Source: Lobosporangium transversale (Eukaryota > Mortierellomycota > Mortierellomycetes > Mortierellales > Mortierellaceae). Taken from it: a DNA stretch of 64,000 nucleotides. Below are positions 37,273-49,160 of this stretch, one piece after another. Location of the stretch: NCBI RefSeq assembly GCF_002105155.1, contig NW_019028983.1, positions 646,001-710,000 of the forward strand, written 5' to 3'. Position 1 is the stretch's first letter, and every line of letters starts with the position of its first letter. The notes under the pieces are model-generated. The model did not search any database, was not told the DNA's origin, and saw nothing but the letters and a program-made list of their open reading frames with translations. Position numbers and translations under genes: made by a program.

Positions 37273-38667
37273 TTATTGAGCAGTAGCAGAGGCATTCTCC
37301 TTCTCTGTTTCTTCCAAGTTCTCCGCGACAACATCCGCAAATGTAAGACCACTCTTCATCTTTTCCAAGTCTTCAGTCTGCTCCAACACTTCGTTCTCTG
37401 CAATGTTCTCCTCCTCCTTCTCTACATGGTGGGAGACGATATCAGCAAAAGTGACGCCAGACTTCATCATTTCAAGATCCTCTGTTGGTTCCAAAATCTC
37501 TTCTTCCTTTTTCTCTTCGACCTCCTTCTCCTTATGTTCCTCAGGGATATGGTGGGCCACAACATCGGCAAATGAGATATCTTCTGTCACTTTCTCGAGG
37601 TGCCCATGTTCATGAGTCTTTTCGCTGCCATCGTTGGAGATGCTGCTACTACTGTTGATGTTGATGGAGGTAGCTTTGGTAGTCGTAGTAGTTGTAGTAG
37701 TCGTGGTAATAGTTGAAGACGCATCCGAATGTTCGTATTGAGTAACATCATGTGAAACAACATCAGCGAATGTGACGCCCTCCTTCATCTTTTCTAAGTC
37801 CTCTGTGGGTTTCAAAATCTCGGGCTCAGGAATATTGTGAGAAGCCACCTCTGCAAACGACAGACCTTCCTTAACTACATTGCTTTCTGCAGTGTGTTCG
37901 ACAACATGATTGTGGCCATTGACTCCCTTATCCTCATTTTTTTTCTTGGTCTCTTTCTCTTCCTCAGCAGCTTCCTCAGCAGCCTTCTTTTCAAAATCTT
38001 CGACGGCAACCAAGCGATCCTTGAAAGTTGCTGCAATCTTATCCATTTGTGTCATCCAATGTTGAATGTTCTCGATGACGGCTCTCTTACGTTTGCGAAT
38101 CTTTTCACATCCTTGAATTTCAGGTCCATCGGAAGTAGGTAATCCACCAAAGCCATCGCCAAGATCGGTCAATTCGCGAGGAGAGATGGCATCCAAAGAC
38201 TCCAAAAGCTTCAAGAACCGTTCGTTGATGGAAGCGATCAAATAGTCCAAACGTTTATAACCCTGACGGACTTTGGCTGTGTCTTCACTATAACCCTGTG
38301 TCCGTTCACGGATCAGCTCCTCCTGAGTCTCTTCAATCTCTTGTCCAAAATCTATCTTGTCCTGTGGATTGATCAAGCCTAGAGCAGGAAGCTTGACGTG
38401 AGGGTCACCTGGAAAGATGGGATGGGTACGCAAGGTGCGAGTGCGAACCTGAGCTAGACGAATGTCTTCGTCAACGAGCTCCTGGACAGAGGTTTCAATC
38501 TTGTGGAGCTTATGGGCAAGAGTCTTTTGAAGTAATTTGACTTTGCGCAGGTGCTTTGCACGTCGATCGTCCTGGATAAGCAGGTAAGCGAGAGTAGAAA
38601 TGGTGGTCAGACCAATGATGGCAGAGACCGAAAGAATGAGGGTCTTCTTAGTGGAATCAGAGACCAT
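37273..38667 (-). CDS. Membrane-anchored BAG-domain-like protein with FADVV repeats
   Basis: A single-exon frame of 464 residues. An N-terminal membrane segment (about residues 9-31, LILSVSAIIGLTTISTLAYL) is followed by a helical region (about 40-220). Its last helix, IRKRKRAVIENIQHWMTQMD, resembles the Hsp70-binding helix of BAG domains, so the architecture matches yeast Snl1, an Hsp70 co-chaperone of the ER and nuclear envelope. That identification is by resemblance only. The C-terminal half is acidic with five degenerate repeats between about residues 269 and 455: GLSFAEVASHNIPE, GVTFADVVSHDV, DISFADVVAHHIPEE, GVTFADIVSHHVEKE and GLTFADVVAENLEE. Three of these are preceded by a shared TEDLEKMK-type linker. 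A poly-Thr run separates repeats 2 and 3. The repeats may be short binding motifs. Confidence 0.65.
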   Translation of the reverse strand: MVSDSTKKTLILSVSAIIGLTTISTLAYLLIQDDRRAKHLRKVKLLQKTLAHKLHKIETSVQELVDEDIRLAQVRTRTLRTHPIFPGDPHVKLPALGLINPQDKIDFGQEIEETQEELIRERTQGYSEDTAKVRQGYKRLDYLIASINERFLKLLESLDAISPRELTDLGDGFGGLPTSDGPEIQGCEKIRKRKRAVIENIQHWMTQMDKIAATFKDRLVAVEDFEKKAAEEAAEEEKETKKKNEDKGVNGHNHVVEHTAESNVVKEGLSFAEVASHNIPEPEILKPTEDLEKMKEGVTFADVVSHDVTQYEHSDASSTITTTTTTTTTTKATSININSSSSISNDGSEKTHEHGHLEKVTEDISFADVVAHHIPEEHKEKEVEEKKEEEILEPTEDLEMMKSGVTFADIVSHHVEKEEENIAENEVLEQTEDLEKMKSGLTFADVVAENLEETEKENASATAQ

Positions 38668-41600
38668 GAGGGATAAGAAGGAGCGAAACAGGTCAAAGAA
38701 GAAATGAGTAGAAGAAAAGTGCGGAATGAGGAGAGGGGGAAAAAAAAAAGATCAGAATAAACACAAAAAACAATGATACGCGAGGGACTAGAAACAACAG
38801 TCGTGAGAGGATTTCTCACTTCGGGAACCAAATGACGTCTGATTAAGAGAGCCTTTGTGCCTGACTTGCCATAAACAAAGAGCACAACTTTAAGCAAATT
38901 CAAGTCTCTCTTCATGAATATTTGCATTTAGATTCATTCTATTTTACATTATAGTTGCTTCATTCAAGTGTTGTCCTTTGCTGAATAGTTTTGGTCCTCA
39001 AGGGTTGGGGACAAGAGGAGACAAAATCGCCATTTACGGAGAATATCTCAAGTCATCCCGTTGTCTCACTTCCATCTTAAAGAAGCCTTGCCGGAGGATG
39101 GAAAACAAAGCAAACACATGTGTGTGTAGATCCTCAGTCAGCATAACATTTTTCAGCCTTTTATTACGGACTTGAGCACACGCGCTCTGCGCACCAAGCA
39201 TTTGCTTATACACGGTCTTATCTTTGAGTAAATTTGTTTGCTCATACTATATGTCGAACCTTTGATATAGCAGACGTAAAGCTACCTATCAAGTCGATCC
39301 AGCTTGAAGCAGTGTTGTAGGCATGCTAACGAAAGTAGAAGTGACTTTAGTGCTTGCCGCTGTTGTTGTTCCTGCAGAAGTAATTCCCTCTCCTGCGTTC
39401 TTGACGTCCTTGACCGTGGCTCTGCACCAATTGCAGAGGATGCTCAGACAAAAACCCCTTGGGGCTTGAAGTGATGGTAGTATTGGATATAAGTATGAAT
39501 ATATTGCTGGCGGATGATATAGCAGATAAGGCGTATCACTGTTTAAAAGAAAATACTGTAAGTAAAGCTGTGGCTAATGATGTTCGGATGGAGGGTATGA
39601 TTGGAACTATGGTTGGAAACAAGGTTGTTGCTGAGAGCGAGGGTAATATTGTGTGGCGATTTGGGTCCCTGGGCTATTTGTGTTTATGCACCACTGGAAA
39701 GATTCATATGCTGTATTTGATGTGCGCCCATGGATACCTGGCTTCATCTCATCCCCGAACGCCATTGATTGCCAAATCTCTTCAGTGTTTCATCTAGGGA
39801 TTTCTCTAGCGAACGGATCTCACCAAGCGCCTCCCCTGTAGATCAAATTTCGCTTGCAATAGTTGTCATGACTACCTCACATTGCTGAAGAAGACTAGCC
39901 TCTTCTTGATTCTGGAGAATCAATACTTTGGCAAAGTCTCCAGAGACCCGAGTCCAAAATACGTTGTTTTCAAGAAAGTGGTTTTATGATCATAATGCAT
40001 CTTGTAGTATAATTCTACAGCAACGGATTAATAACTTGAGATATAAGCGCTTGTAAATGTCCTCAGTATTATGCATGTAATGGGTGCTAGCGGCCGAGGC
40101 GGATGCAGGCCTCTAGTCTTAGTCTTGCTCGTCAATTGATCCAAAGGATCTGGAGTTTCAATGTTTGGAAGAACGACTTTATTTTCCCATTGTTTTCGGC
40201 TTATTCTCTTTTCGTTTTCCTTTTGGGCTTGAACATCTCTCAGGGAAATACTCATCTTCTTCATAGCCTCTATCTCGTTTTTATCAAACTGTCATTTCAT
40301 CCCACACATTCTTATTTCCAAGCCTATCGAATTCCATTCCGGATAACATCCTCGATTCATGAAAAAATGGCACGCTATAGTTCAACGGAAGGGCTTGTAT
40401 TGTGGCGCGCACTAGGCAATTGTCTTTGTCTTTAAGGCCAGCGATGATTAGAGCATAACCATTTGGTATTTTAGCCAAGTAATTGGTATACGCCTATTCT
40501 TGTCATGTAGTCAACCTCTGATCTGCACATATAAATGTGAGATGCATCACGTCTACGCCCTGGCATACCGCCTGCTATGAGTTTTTTGCTTGAGGTAAAG
40601 TTAAGCTTACCGTATAGCCGCCTGACAGCCTTTTTCTGAGCACCGGCAGAAATACCATACTTAGGACCACTACGACTTGCAAGGATAAGGAAGTGAGCCC
40701 AACCGACTTAGAAGCTTTGTTTCGTCCAACCTGAATTACGACTGTTTCAGAATAGTTACCAGTAGGGAGGGCTAACAGATAAATAGATGCATGAATAATT
40801 GATAACTGCAGACTAGATAATAAAGCATCTACCAGAGATGAAACATGTAAAACGCAAATGCTGAGAAAGTGCACTGTTGAACGCCAACATGTCGGATTGC
40901 GCAAGAGAGGCGGCTTTCACTATTCTCATTCGTTTTTCCTTGCTCTATGCGAAATGGAAAACTGTATATCTTTCGGCAAGACGTCTGAGGCCCATTAAGC
41001 GTTATGTAGGGCCGCTCAGAGGATCGAAGGTGGGGAGATGTCTTCACCACCAAGCTTCATTTGATGGCGACATGTCACACAGAAGTGACCCCTATTATTG
41101 GTGCTTCTTCTACTGAGTCAGATCGATCTGTCTGTAGATGATTATTTAGGAGCTGTGGCGGTGATAGAGGTTGAGCACTTGGGACGCGTGAAGGGGAGCG
41201 TTGACCCTATATCCTCTCTTTACCCGTCCGGGGCGACTACATTTTCGCTGCTGCTGACTCTAACTGTGGCAACGACTCTGGTCCTGACAATGTTAATGGG
41301 GGTGGAGGCTTTGGTAATGAAAGCAGAGACTTAAAATAGCTGCCTGCTCTTCGCCGCCGCCCTCTTCCTCGCGAATAAGTGGCCGCCACTTCAACAAGGG
41401 CGGAGGTTGACGCTTTACTAAATGTGCTTCTTCGTCGTCATCTTCTTCACAAGTAAGTCGTCTCCATCTCGGCGAAAATGGTGATTTTACTATGGTAGGA
41501 TGTATTTTTTTTAAATTTAAATTGCAAATGAGACTAGTGCTGTTATGAATGAACGATGAGGCGTGTTATTGATAAGTGAAAGACTATTGATATCTTTGAA

Positions 41601-41941
41601 CATAAGAGGAGAAAGATTTATGGATTTTTTTTTTTTTTTTTTTTTTTTTATTTTTTTTTGGAAAGAAAGGAGAAGGAAAGAAGGAAAGAAGGAAAGAAGG
41701 AAAGAAGGAAAGAAGGAAAGAAGGAAAGAAGGAAAGAAGAAAAGATGGATAGGAAAAAAAAAAAAAAGTACAGTGCTTGGATCTGCACAATGATAGAGCC
41801 ATTGTTTAACTGATCAGTAGAAACCAAAGTTTAGGTCGTTCTATTCTTTTGCCTCCAAATAAACGTTTAAAGTGTTTAAAGTGCTGTAGAAAATACCCTA
41901 AAATGACTAGTCCTTTTCTCTATTTTATTTGGTTGGTTGGC
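38668..41941. other. Gene-free region, probably decayed sequence
   Basis: About 3.3 kb. Short protein-like stretches occur on both strands (for example plus 39459-39797, plus 40103-40435, minus 40575-41053), but they are broken by stops, have no recognisable motif and cannot be joined by convincing splice sites. Old transposon or gene relics are a reasonable guess. A GGAAAGAA repeat lies at 41676-41740 and a T tract at about 41626-41649. The part nearest 38668 should hold the BAG-gene promoter. Confidence 0.5.
41676..41740. repeat. GGAAAGAA octanucleotide microsatellite
   Basis: About eight near-perfect copies of an eight-base purine unit following a T tract. Confidence 0.9.
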
Positions 41942-44511
41942 TTAAACCGCTTTCTGAGCCGCCATCAGTGTTTTCATGCTCGCTTGTAAATGCTCTTCTT
42001 GAGACAGCAAGTCTTGTTTACGCTTCTTATCGGTCATCCTCTGACGCTCAGGTACCTTTTCTAGATACTCTGGCTTTGCCATGCGTAATGCTAGCTTTTC
42101 GAGGCTATCGTGCACTTCTGTCAATTTCTTCTCTAGACGTTGAAGGTCTTGCTGTTGCTTTTGGCGATTGCCAACTGCAAAAGACGAAGATGATGACTCT
42201 GCAGGTTCCGCAGATTCAATAGCTTTTTGAATTGCAGATAAAGGTATAAGTAATTTGACCTGCGGTGATACTAAGTGAGCTACAAGGGGATCAGTTTGTT
42301 CGTCGACCATCGTCCTCAAACTCGAAGTGGATGTTGGTGTTGATCCATCAATAAATGTGATCTCGCCCTTCGCACGCATGAAGTGCGAAAGGTAGGCACG
42401 GCTCTGCTGAAGTGCACTATCTTTGGCAAGAAGAGATATATCACTTGTCCAAATTGTGATAGGCAATTCTTTAGACACGTGTACTTGGTGACCCTGACGC
42501 AAAGAGCGCGAACCCTGAATCAGACCCAATATGATTTCCATATCTCGTTCTGCGGCCTCATCCTTCCAAATCTGAAGTTCTTGATCGGATGGGAAAACCG
42601 AAGTCATGATAGAGGCATTCTGAGGCGCCGTAACTGGAAGCATTTTTTGCCACAATTCCTATGAATTTGTAGACCCCCCCCCCCAAAAAAAAAAAAAAAA
42701 ATAAAAAAAAAAAATAAAAAAAAATAAAATAAAATAAAAAATAAGATGGTGTTGACGCGTCATAAGATGACTTTATGGGGAGTACCAAAAGCTCCATGAC
42801 ATTACCTCAGTAACAAAGGGCATGAATGGATGCATCATCCTTAATGAAGCGTCAAGGCACGTTTGAAGCACCTTGAAAATCCTAGGCTTCTGTTGAAGTG
42901 CTGACTCGCCCGACGAGGACAAAGTGGGCTTGATAAACTCAACATAGACATCACATAAATCTTGGATGATAAATTTTCTCAGTGCTTCTGTTGCAAGCGA
43001 AGGTTCAAGTTGCTCCATACTAGAGTTTACTCTTGAAACTGTATCAGCGAGACGAGACATGATGAACCGCTCCACAAGCGTCAACCCACCCTGTTGTTGC
43101 TGACCAGAATTAGCTCTCCTAAGCTCTGTTAAGCCTTGGGCGATAACGGTCTCAGATGTGGTCGTGTATGTAAAGTCGAATTCTTTTATGCGCATTCTAG
43201 AAAACACAGATAAGTTCCACAGTTTGTTTGCAAAGTGCTGTGCAGATGTGACATTCGACAAATCTAAGTTGATCTGTCGAGACTGCTGCGTTGATGTTAT
43301 CAGCGCAAAACGTAATGCATCTGCTCCACTAGCCTTGATGCCTTTAGGGAAGTCCTTCTCCATCTGTGCTTGAGATCGCTTCACTTCTTTGGCTGCCAAA
43401 TTTCCTCCTTCCAACGTGGTTTTCAAGTCCTGGAGCGAGATACCTTCGATTACATGTGTAGGATCGATTACATTCCCGAGAGATTTGCTCATTTTACGAC
43501 CCTGGGCATCACGAACCATGGCATGAAACATGATATCTTTAAATGGGGTTTGATCTGAGAGATGAGTACAAAGCATTACCATCCTCGCAATCCAAAAGAA
43601 CATGATATCCGTTCCGGTCTCGATCATCGTCGTCGGATAGTAATCTGGGATCTTACTTCCTGATGAAAATAGATTGTGGCCTGTCCACCCCAGAGCAGAT
43701 AAAGGCAAAAGTCCTGAGGAGAACCAGGTGTCGAGAACATCTTCATCCTGGACAACCTTGTACTTTAAATGTTGTAGGTTTTTTCGAGAGATAAAATCGT
43801 GGATCTGTTGCGATGCTTTTTCTTGAGATTCTGCCACAAACCATGGGCCATCGCCTACAGACTCAGGACTATCAAATATAGACGAAAGGGTATTGATGTC
43901 CTCAAAGATTGGTTTATATGCTGGAATACGGTGGCCCCACCACAGCTGACGTGAGATACACCAATCCTGAATGTTTTCTACACCAAGGAAAAAAAAAAAA
44001 AGTTGAAAAGACTCGACCTCGTCTTGAATGCTTAATGTAAAAAGAAAGAAAGGAAAAAAAGGAATTCCTATATATCCTTACCGAGCCAGCGATTCCACTC
44101 CTTGATTGCTGAATCAGGGTGGAAAATAAGATTTTGATTTTCTGCATCTTTCAGAGCGCGTTGTGCCATACCATCACACTTGATATACCTACATAATATT
44201 AATCAAGAAAGCCTTGGTTACATTACCGCTACAGACAAGTACGATTAGAGCCATTTGCAATTCGCTTCTTTGACATACCACTGCGGCATCACCATGGGTT
44301 CAATTACGTCTTTAGATCTTGAACATCTTGCTAATCGCATAACGTGTTCCTCATTCTTACCCCGGTAAACACCAAGAGCCTTCAGCTCCTCCACAATTTT
44401 AGTACGAGCATCAAACCTATTCATATTCTATAGTTGATAATATTAACAGAAGAAACAGAATAGATCGAATAGGCTCAATAGTGATTAAACAAACAGGATC
44501 AAGTGGCCTTA

Positions 44512-44542
<31 letters not shown>

Positions 44543-45937
44543 AGCTTATTTACCTCATAAGCTTTTGATCCGCAGTTTGCATTAAACTTGCCGTCCTTGT
44601 CAAGGATATTTACAATGGGGAGTCCATGTCTTCTTCCACAGACGTAATCGTTGGGATCATGAGCAGGAGTGACCTATGCAATAAATGAAGTGACCAGATG
44701 CTCCAGTTTGGATAAGAAAGGAGTAGTAAATTAACTTTCAAGTCAAGGAAGATAAAGTGTACTTACTTTGACAGCCCCTGTTCCAAAGCTCATGTCTACA
44801 AGTTCAGGGTCACAAATAATAGGGAGTCGTTTTCCAGAAATGGGATGTACAACATACTTGCCATGCAGGTGGGTGTATCTGGAGTCATCGGGATGAATAG
44901 CTACGGCCTCGTCGCCCAACATTGTCTCAATGCGGGTTGTGGACACAACAAGCTCTTGAGTATCATCTCCATCCACTTTGTATGCAAAGTCGTGCAGGAC
45001 CCCAAACTCGACCCTACCGTCACATCATCAACAATATCAGTGAATGATAATTTGCAAAACAAAAACAAAAAAAGGAAGAAATAAAGATGTGTGGTTGTTC
45101 ACCCACCATAGCGATCTCCATGCTGCTACGAACTGTGTACTAAAATGCTTACTTTTTGAGACGCCCGGGGACATTGAGCATGGTTTTGCCTTGAATATCT
45201 TCATAATCAACCTCGATATCTGATATCACAGTTTCCAGAGCGCAACACCAGTTGACAAGCCTTGTATCGCGATAGATGTGACCATTTCGGAAGAGTTGGA
45301 TGAATGCTGATTTGACCGCCTCTGTTCTTGTCTCATCCAAGGTGAAAAAACTTTGGTTCCAATCCATAGAAGCCCCTAACCTCTTCCATTGCTGTATGAT
45401 TTTGTCGCCATGTAGCTGTTTCCATTCCCAAATTTTCTCAATAAACGCATCACGACCCAGGTCGTGCCGTGTCAAGTTGCGTTCGCGCATCAGTTTCTTT
45501 TCGACCACTGTTTGTGTGCTGATGCCAGCATGATCCATTCCTGGAATCCAGGAGACGCTCTCACCCCGCATGCGACGCCAGCGTACAAGCGAGTCCTGAA
45601 TTGAGGCGGTGAGCGCGTGCCCAATGTGGAGATACCCTGTGACATTAGGTGGAGGAGTGAGCATTGTAAACTGAGGGACAGAGTCAGCTGATAATTTGCC
45701 TCTTCCAGCCTCATTAAGACCATCGGCCGACCCCACAGCGGAAGCTGTTCTTGGTGTAAAAAAACCTATAGATTAAAAGACGGGTGGATATCAATGTGGG
45801 CTCCTTCCAGTACTAAAAGTCGATACATTGCCGCTCTCATTAATCATTATCCTTTGATTCATCCCATACCTTGTGATTCCCACCATTCGTACCATCCAGC
45901 TTCCACAACAGACTATAAAGGATATAATTGTTATTAC

Positions 45938-45977
<40 letters not shown>

Positions 45978-46226
45978 GGTATTTTTTTAGAAGGTCAACG
46001 AAAAACCCCACAAATGATTAGCGAAACAAAATATCTGATCAGCGGGTAAGGATCCATGCTCACGCACAGCGTCGTATTTCTCGAGTTCCCGTCTGGGTTT
46101 ACTTGATCCTGGGGAGCTCTTTTGCCTGATTTGCGATAAATGACGAGTACAGGAAGAGCAGACTATGGGCGTCCTCTCTGCTTGACCTCTGTTGGGCCGC
46201 AACTGCTTCCCAATGACTCGCCACAT
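41942..46226 (-). CDS. VAS1: Valyl-tRNA synthetase, probably mitochondrial or dual-targeted
   Basis: Nine exons on the minus strand: 46226-46068, 45912-45870, 45765-45153, 45013-44767, 44673-44554, 44427-44279, 44188-44082, 43977-42806 and 42658-41942. They total 3327 bases in phase, 1108 residues, against 1104 in yeast Vas1. It charges tRNA-Val with valine. The class I signature is [15 protein letters not shown] (HIGH) and the second motif is [10 protein letters not shown] (KMSKS). Editing-domain sequence includes [10 protein letters not shown] and [20 protein letters not shown]-terminal coiled coil ([20 protein letters not shown]) is present. The N-terminus [14 protein letters not shown] is basic with few acidic residues, like a mitochondrial presequence, and lacks a long cytosolic extension. 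The first intron uses donor gtgcgt; intron 2 is ordinary. The start codon has context caccATGT and is 214 bases from the divergent Tpa1/Ofd1 gene. Confidence 0.93.
45931..45972. repeat. TTA trinucleotide repeat in a ValRS intron
   Basis: About a dozen TTA units, nearly perfect, in the first intron of the valyl-tRNA synthetase gene. Confidence 0.9.
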
Positions 46227-46350
46227 GGTGAAATGAACAGAATGAATGAGTTCAAGAGCTCGAGAAGCAGAAAAGAGGGTGTCTGTTCCTTTGTCCCCGA
46301 TTTTGTTTACGCCCAATTAGGTTTCTACAGTCACAGTGTCCTGACAGACG

Positions 46351-46381
<31 letters not shown>

Positions 46382-46440
46382 CCTTTTTTCACCTATTCTC
46401 ATTCATTCTCTGCGTCTTTCATTCCTTTCGACTTATCACC

Positions 46441-48185
46441 ATGCCAAAGCATACTTTATCACAAGACTCAGAAGCAATTCATAAACGTACCAAATCTAGT
46501 CTTGAAGACTCAGCTTGTATCGATCCTCCAGCCTTCAACGCTCGTTATACCGATCCGGATTTTGCACGATCCTTCAATAAGGCCTTTCGCAATCGACTTC
46601 CCTTTGAAGATGATCGGAGCAAAGCCAGGATTATCGAATACCCATACCCAACTGCTAGTTTGCCAAATTTCTTGCAGTCAGACACTTATCTAAAGTCGTT
46701 GCGTGAAGAATTGCTCAAAGAGGAATATTTTCACAAGTCGAATGATCTGTATGAATTTTATCAATCCGAGGATCTACGACTGTCCAAAAAGCCACATATT
46801 GTGGCACTGAAGAATGCAATATACTCTCATGAATTCTTCACGATGATGAGCTCCTTGACAGGTATCGATTTGGATCCCTCTGTGATTGATTTGAACGGAA
46901 ATCAGTACCATGAAGGATGCTATTTGCTCTGCCATGATGACGATATCAAAAGTGAGAAGGAAGGACGCAGGATCGCCTTTATTCTCTATCTTGTGGATGA
47001 GGATTGGAATGCTGCTGACGGTGGTGCTTTGGACTTGTTCAGATGGTGAGCAGACAAAATTCACAAAATGAGAACAAGAACCAGAGGGATAGAATGTTCA
47101 AGCATGCTGGTTGATGTGAGCTAATATGAATCTCCATTTTTTCGCCTTCGAGCAACGAAACAGGGTATCCGGTTGAAGTGGTACAATCATTGGTACCACT
47201 ACGAAATACATTGGCATTCTTTGAATTATCGTCAGTTTCATATCATCAAGTGGCCGAAGTTTTGAGCCGTGATAAGAGCCGCATCTCCATTTCGGGATGG
47301 TTTCATGGTCCGCTGCAGACACAGCTAATTTCAAAAACAATGTCTTTTGCACCTTTGAAGGATCAACCTGAAGAAATCTCTTTAGAAGCGTTTCTCAACC
47401 CTAATTATCTGGGCAACAGTTCCATTCAAAATATTTGCAACGTCTTTTCGGATCAAAGTTCAATTGAGCTACAACAATTTTTGAAGCCAGAGATCTACCA
47501 AACATTGTTGGAGGAGTTAGAAGCATTGGGGGCCGAGGAAGGAGCACAGAGAGAGCAGCCACTGTGGGATGAACTGATGGGGCCTTGTCATGTCAGGCGA
47601 TACAGCCGTGTTTCAAACCAGAATCAGAATCGTATTCCAGGAACTTTGGCTAGGATTCAAAAGCTGTTTTTATCCAAGGTCTTTGAGGCATACCTGAACA
47701 AAATTGCGAACCTGTCATTCATTTCTGCAGCTCCAGAACTAAGGATGTTTAAAAAGGGTGACTACACGCTACTTCATGACCATGCATTGGAAAAGAATGG
47801 ATTGGATGTAGTGTTTAGTTTCCCGGCTTTGCCGAGTGAAAGGGACCAAGAGACAGCATTGTCATCAAAATCTACAACAACAATGGCAGAGTGGCAAGAA
47901 GAATGGGGAGCAGGAGCAACACATTATGTGGCGGACAAGACTAATCTGCTAGCTCTTTATCCAAAGCACAATACGCTGACAATGGTTTTACGAGATGAAG
48001 GCACCCTAAGGTTTATTCGTTATTTGAGCACACGTGTGGGTGACGCTAGACGTAGAGAACTGAGCGTATTGTATACGGTGAATGAGGATGGAGATGATGA
48101 GGGTGAGGATGAGGACCAAAGCTTTGGCGAAGAGGGCAATAGTGAGGAGAGTTTAGAAATGGAGCAGAAGAATTTCAATGAATGA
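46441..48185 (+). CDS. TPA1: Tpa1/Ofd1-type prolyl hydroxylase (2-oxoglutarate/iron dioxygenase)
   Basis: Exons 46441-47045 and 47153-48185 give 545 residues. Members of this family (yeast Tpa1, fission yeast Ofd1, human OGFOD1) hydroxylate a proline in small ribosomal protein uS12 and affect translation termination; Ofd1 also links oxygen to sterol regulation. The iron site is visible: H165 and D167 in CYLLCHDDDI, with the distal His in ISGWFHGPL just after the intron. FILYLVDEDWNAADGGALDLF precedes the splice site and CNETGYPVEVV follows. The second, non-catalytic half (about 300-500) is the related C-terminal domain, with LRMFKKGDYTLLHD and ATHYVADKTN. An acidic tail (EDGDDEGEDEDQ) ends the protein. 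A 27-base A tract lies upstream at 46351-46377, within the 214-base divergent spacer shared with ValRS. Confidence 0.92.
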
Positions 48186-48281
48186 CATTTATTCTTAAGA
48201 TAATAAATTAAAAAATTTCTAGATACGGATAGAAATAGCTTTAATGATAGAAGGATTGACTACTATCATCGTTTTGTCTAC

Positions 48282-48875
48282 TTATAGCTTGGGACCATCC
48301 TTTGGGATACCGTTGATAAGAACACAGGGGCCGCCTGCAATGATCTTGATGCCTGTTTCTTTTGCATAGTCAAGAGCTTCAGGCGAATCCACATCGGGTT
48401 GCAGCCAAACACGCGTGATGCCATTCTTGTGTGCTTCTTCGAGAATGGACTTCGTAGCTGGGGGAGGAGTGATGACCGAGATATGATAGTCTGCAGGGTT
48501 GCCAGGCAGTGCCGAGAGATTGGGCACACAGCTCAAGGACTCGATGGACTTTTCTTTAGGATTCACGGGCACAGCAGTGTATCCGTTATCAATGTACCTT
48601 AAAATTTTTTTTTTATTAAGTCGGCGGTTATCAAAATGTAAGATGAGGCCACAGTGGCAAGTCATTACGTGGCGCAACAGACACACGACGCGTTTCAGGA
48701 GCCTCATCAACACAGCTTTTAAAAAAAAAAGAAAAGAAAAAAAAGAGACAACTAACCAGCGCAGTACTTTGTTGCCAAACTTGGATCGATTGTTGCTGGC
48801 TCCAACCACAGCAAATTTTTGTTCTGCGGAAGCGAAGAATTCGCGGACAAGAGTAGCGACAGCAGGAGAAGACAT
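48282..48875 (-). CDS. CoA-binding (Rossmann) domain protein
   Basis: Exons 48875-48757 and 48597-48282 give a 144-residue protein of the CoA_binding/YccU family, a stand-alone nucleotide-binding fold related to succinyl-CoA ligase alpha subunits. The first exon carries the glycine-type nucleotide loop in KFAVVGASNNRSKFGNKVLRW; the second has the second strand YTAVPVNPKEKSIES, then SVITPPPATKSILEEA and VWLQPDVDSPEALDYA, ending in GGPCVLINGIP. The precise biochemical role is unknown in the family. The start chosen (MSSPAVATLVREFF) matches usual N-termini; an in-frame upstream ATG at 48923 would add 16 residues. It is tail-to-tail with the Tpa1/Ofd1 gene, with under 100 bases between stop codons. 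Confidence 0.9.
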   Translation of the reverse strand: MSSPAVATLVREFFASAEQKFAVVGASNNRSKFGNKVLRWLVVSFFSFLFFLKAVLMRLLKRVVCLLRHVMTCHCGLILHFDNRRLNKKKILRYIDNGYTAVPVNPKEKSIESLSCVPNLSALPGNPADYHISVITPPPATKSILEEAHKNGITRVWLQPDVDSPEALDYAKETGIKIIAGGPCVLINGIPKDGPKL

Positions 48876-49160
48876 TTTGGGAAAGGAGAGAAAAGAAAAG
48901 AGTTTATGGGGAAGGCATTGCATGGAGATGTAATGTATTTAAAGTGAATGACCGAACTAATGACGCGCTCTGTGTGGGTGCTTCTTGAAACTGAAAATGG
49001 TAAAATTGAGCTCTGCATAAATAGGATTAAACCATTGCATTCTGCTCTGCATTGAAACGTTTTTCTTTTTTTTTTTTTCTTCTTCTTCCTAACCATCCTT
49101 TCCTTATTAGTCTTTGACGTTTCTGTTTTCACTTAACTTTTTTTTATCATTCATTGTCAG

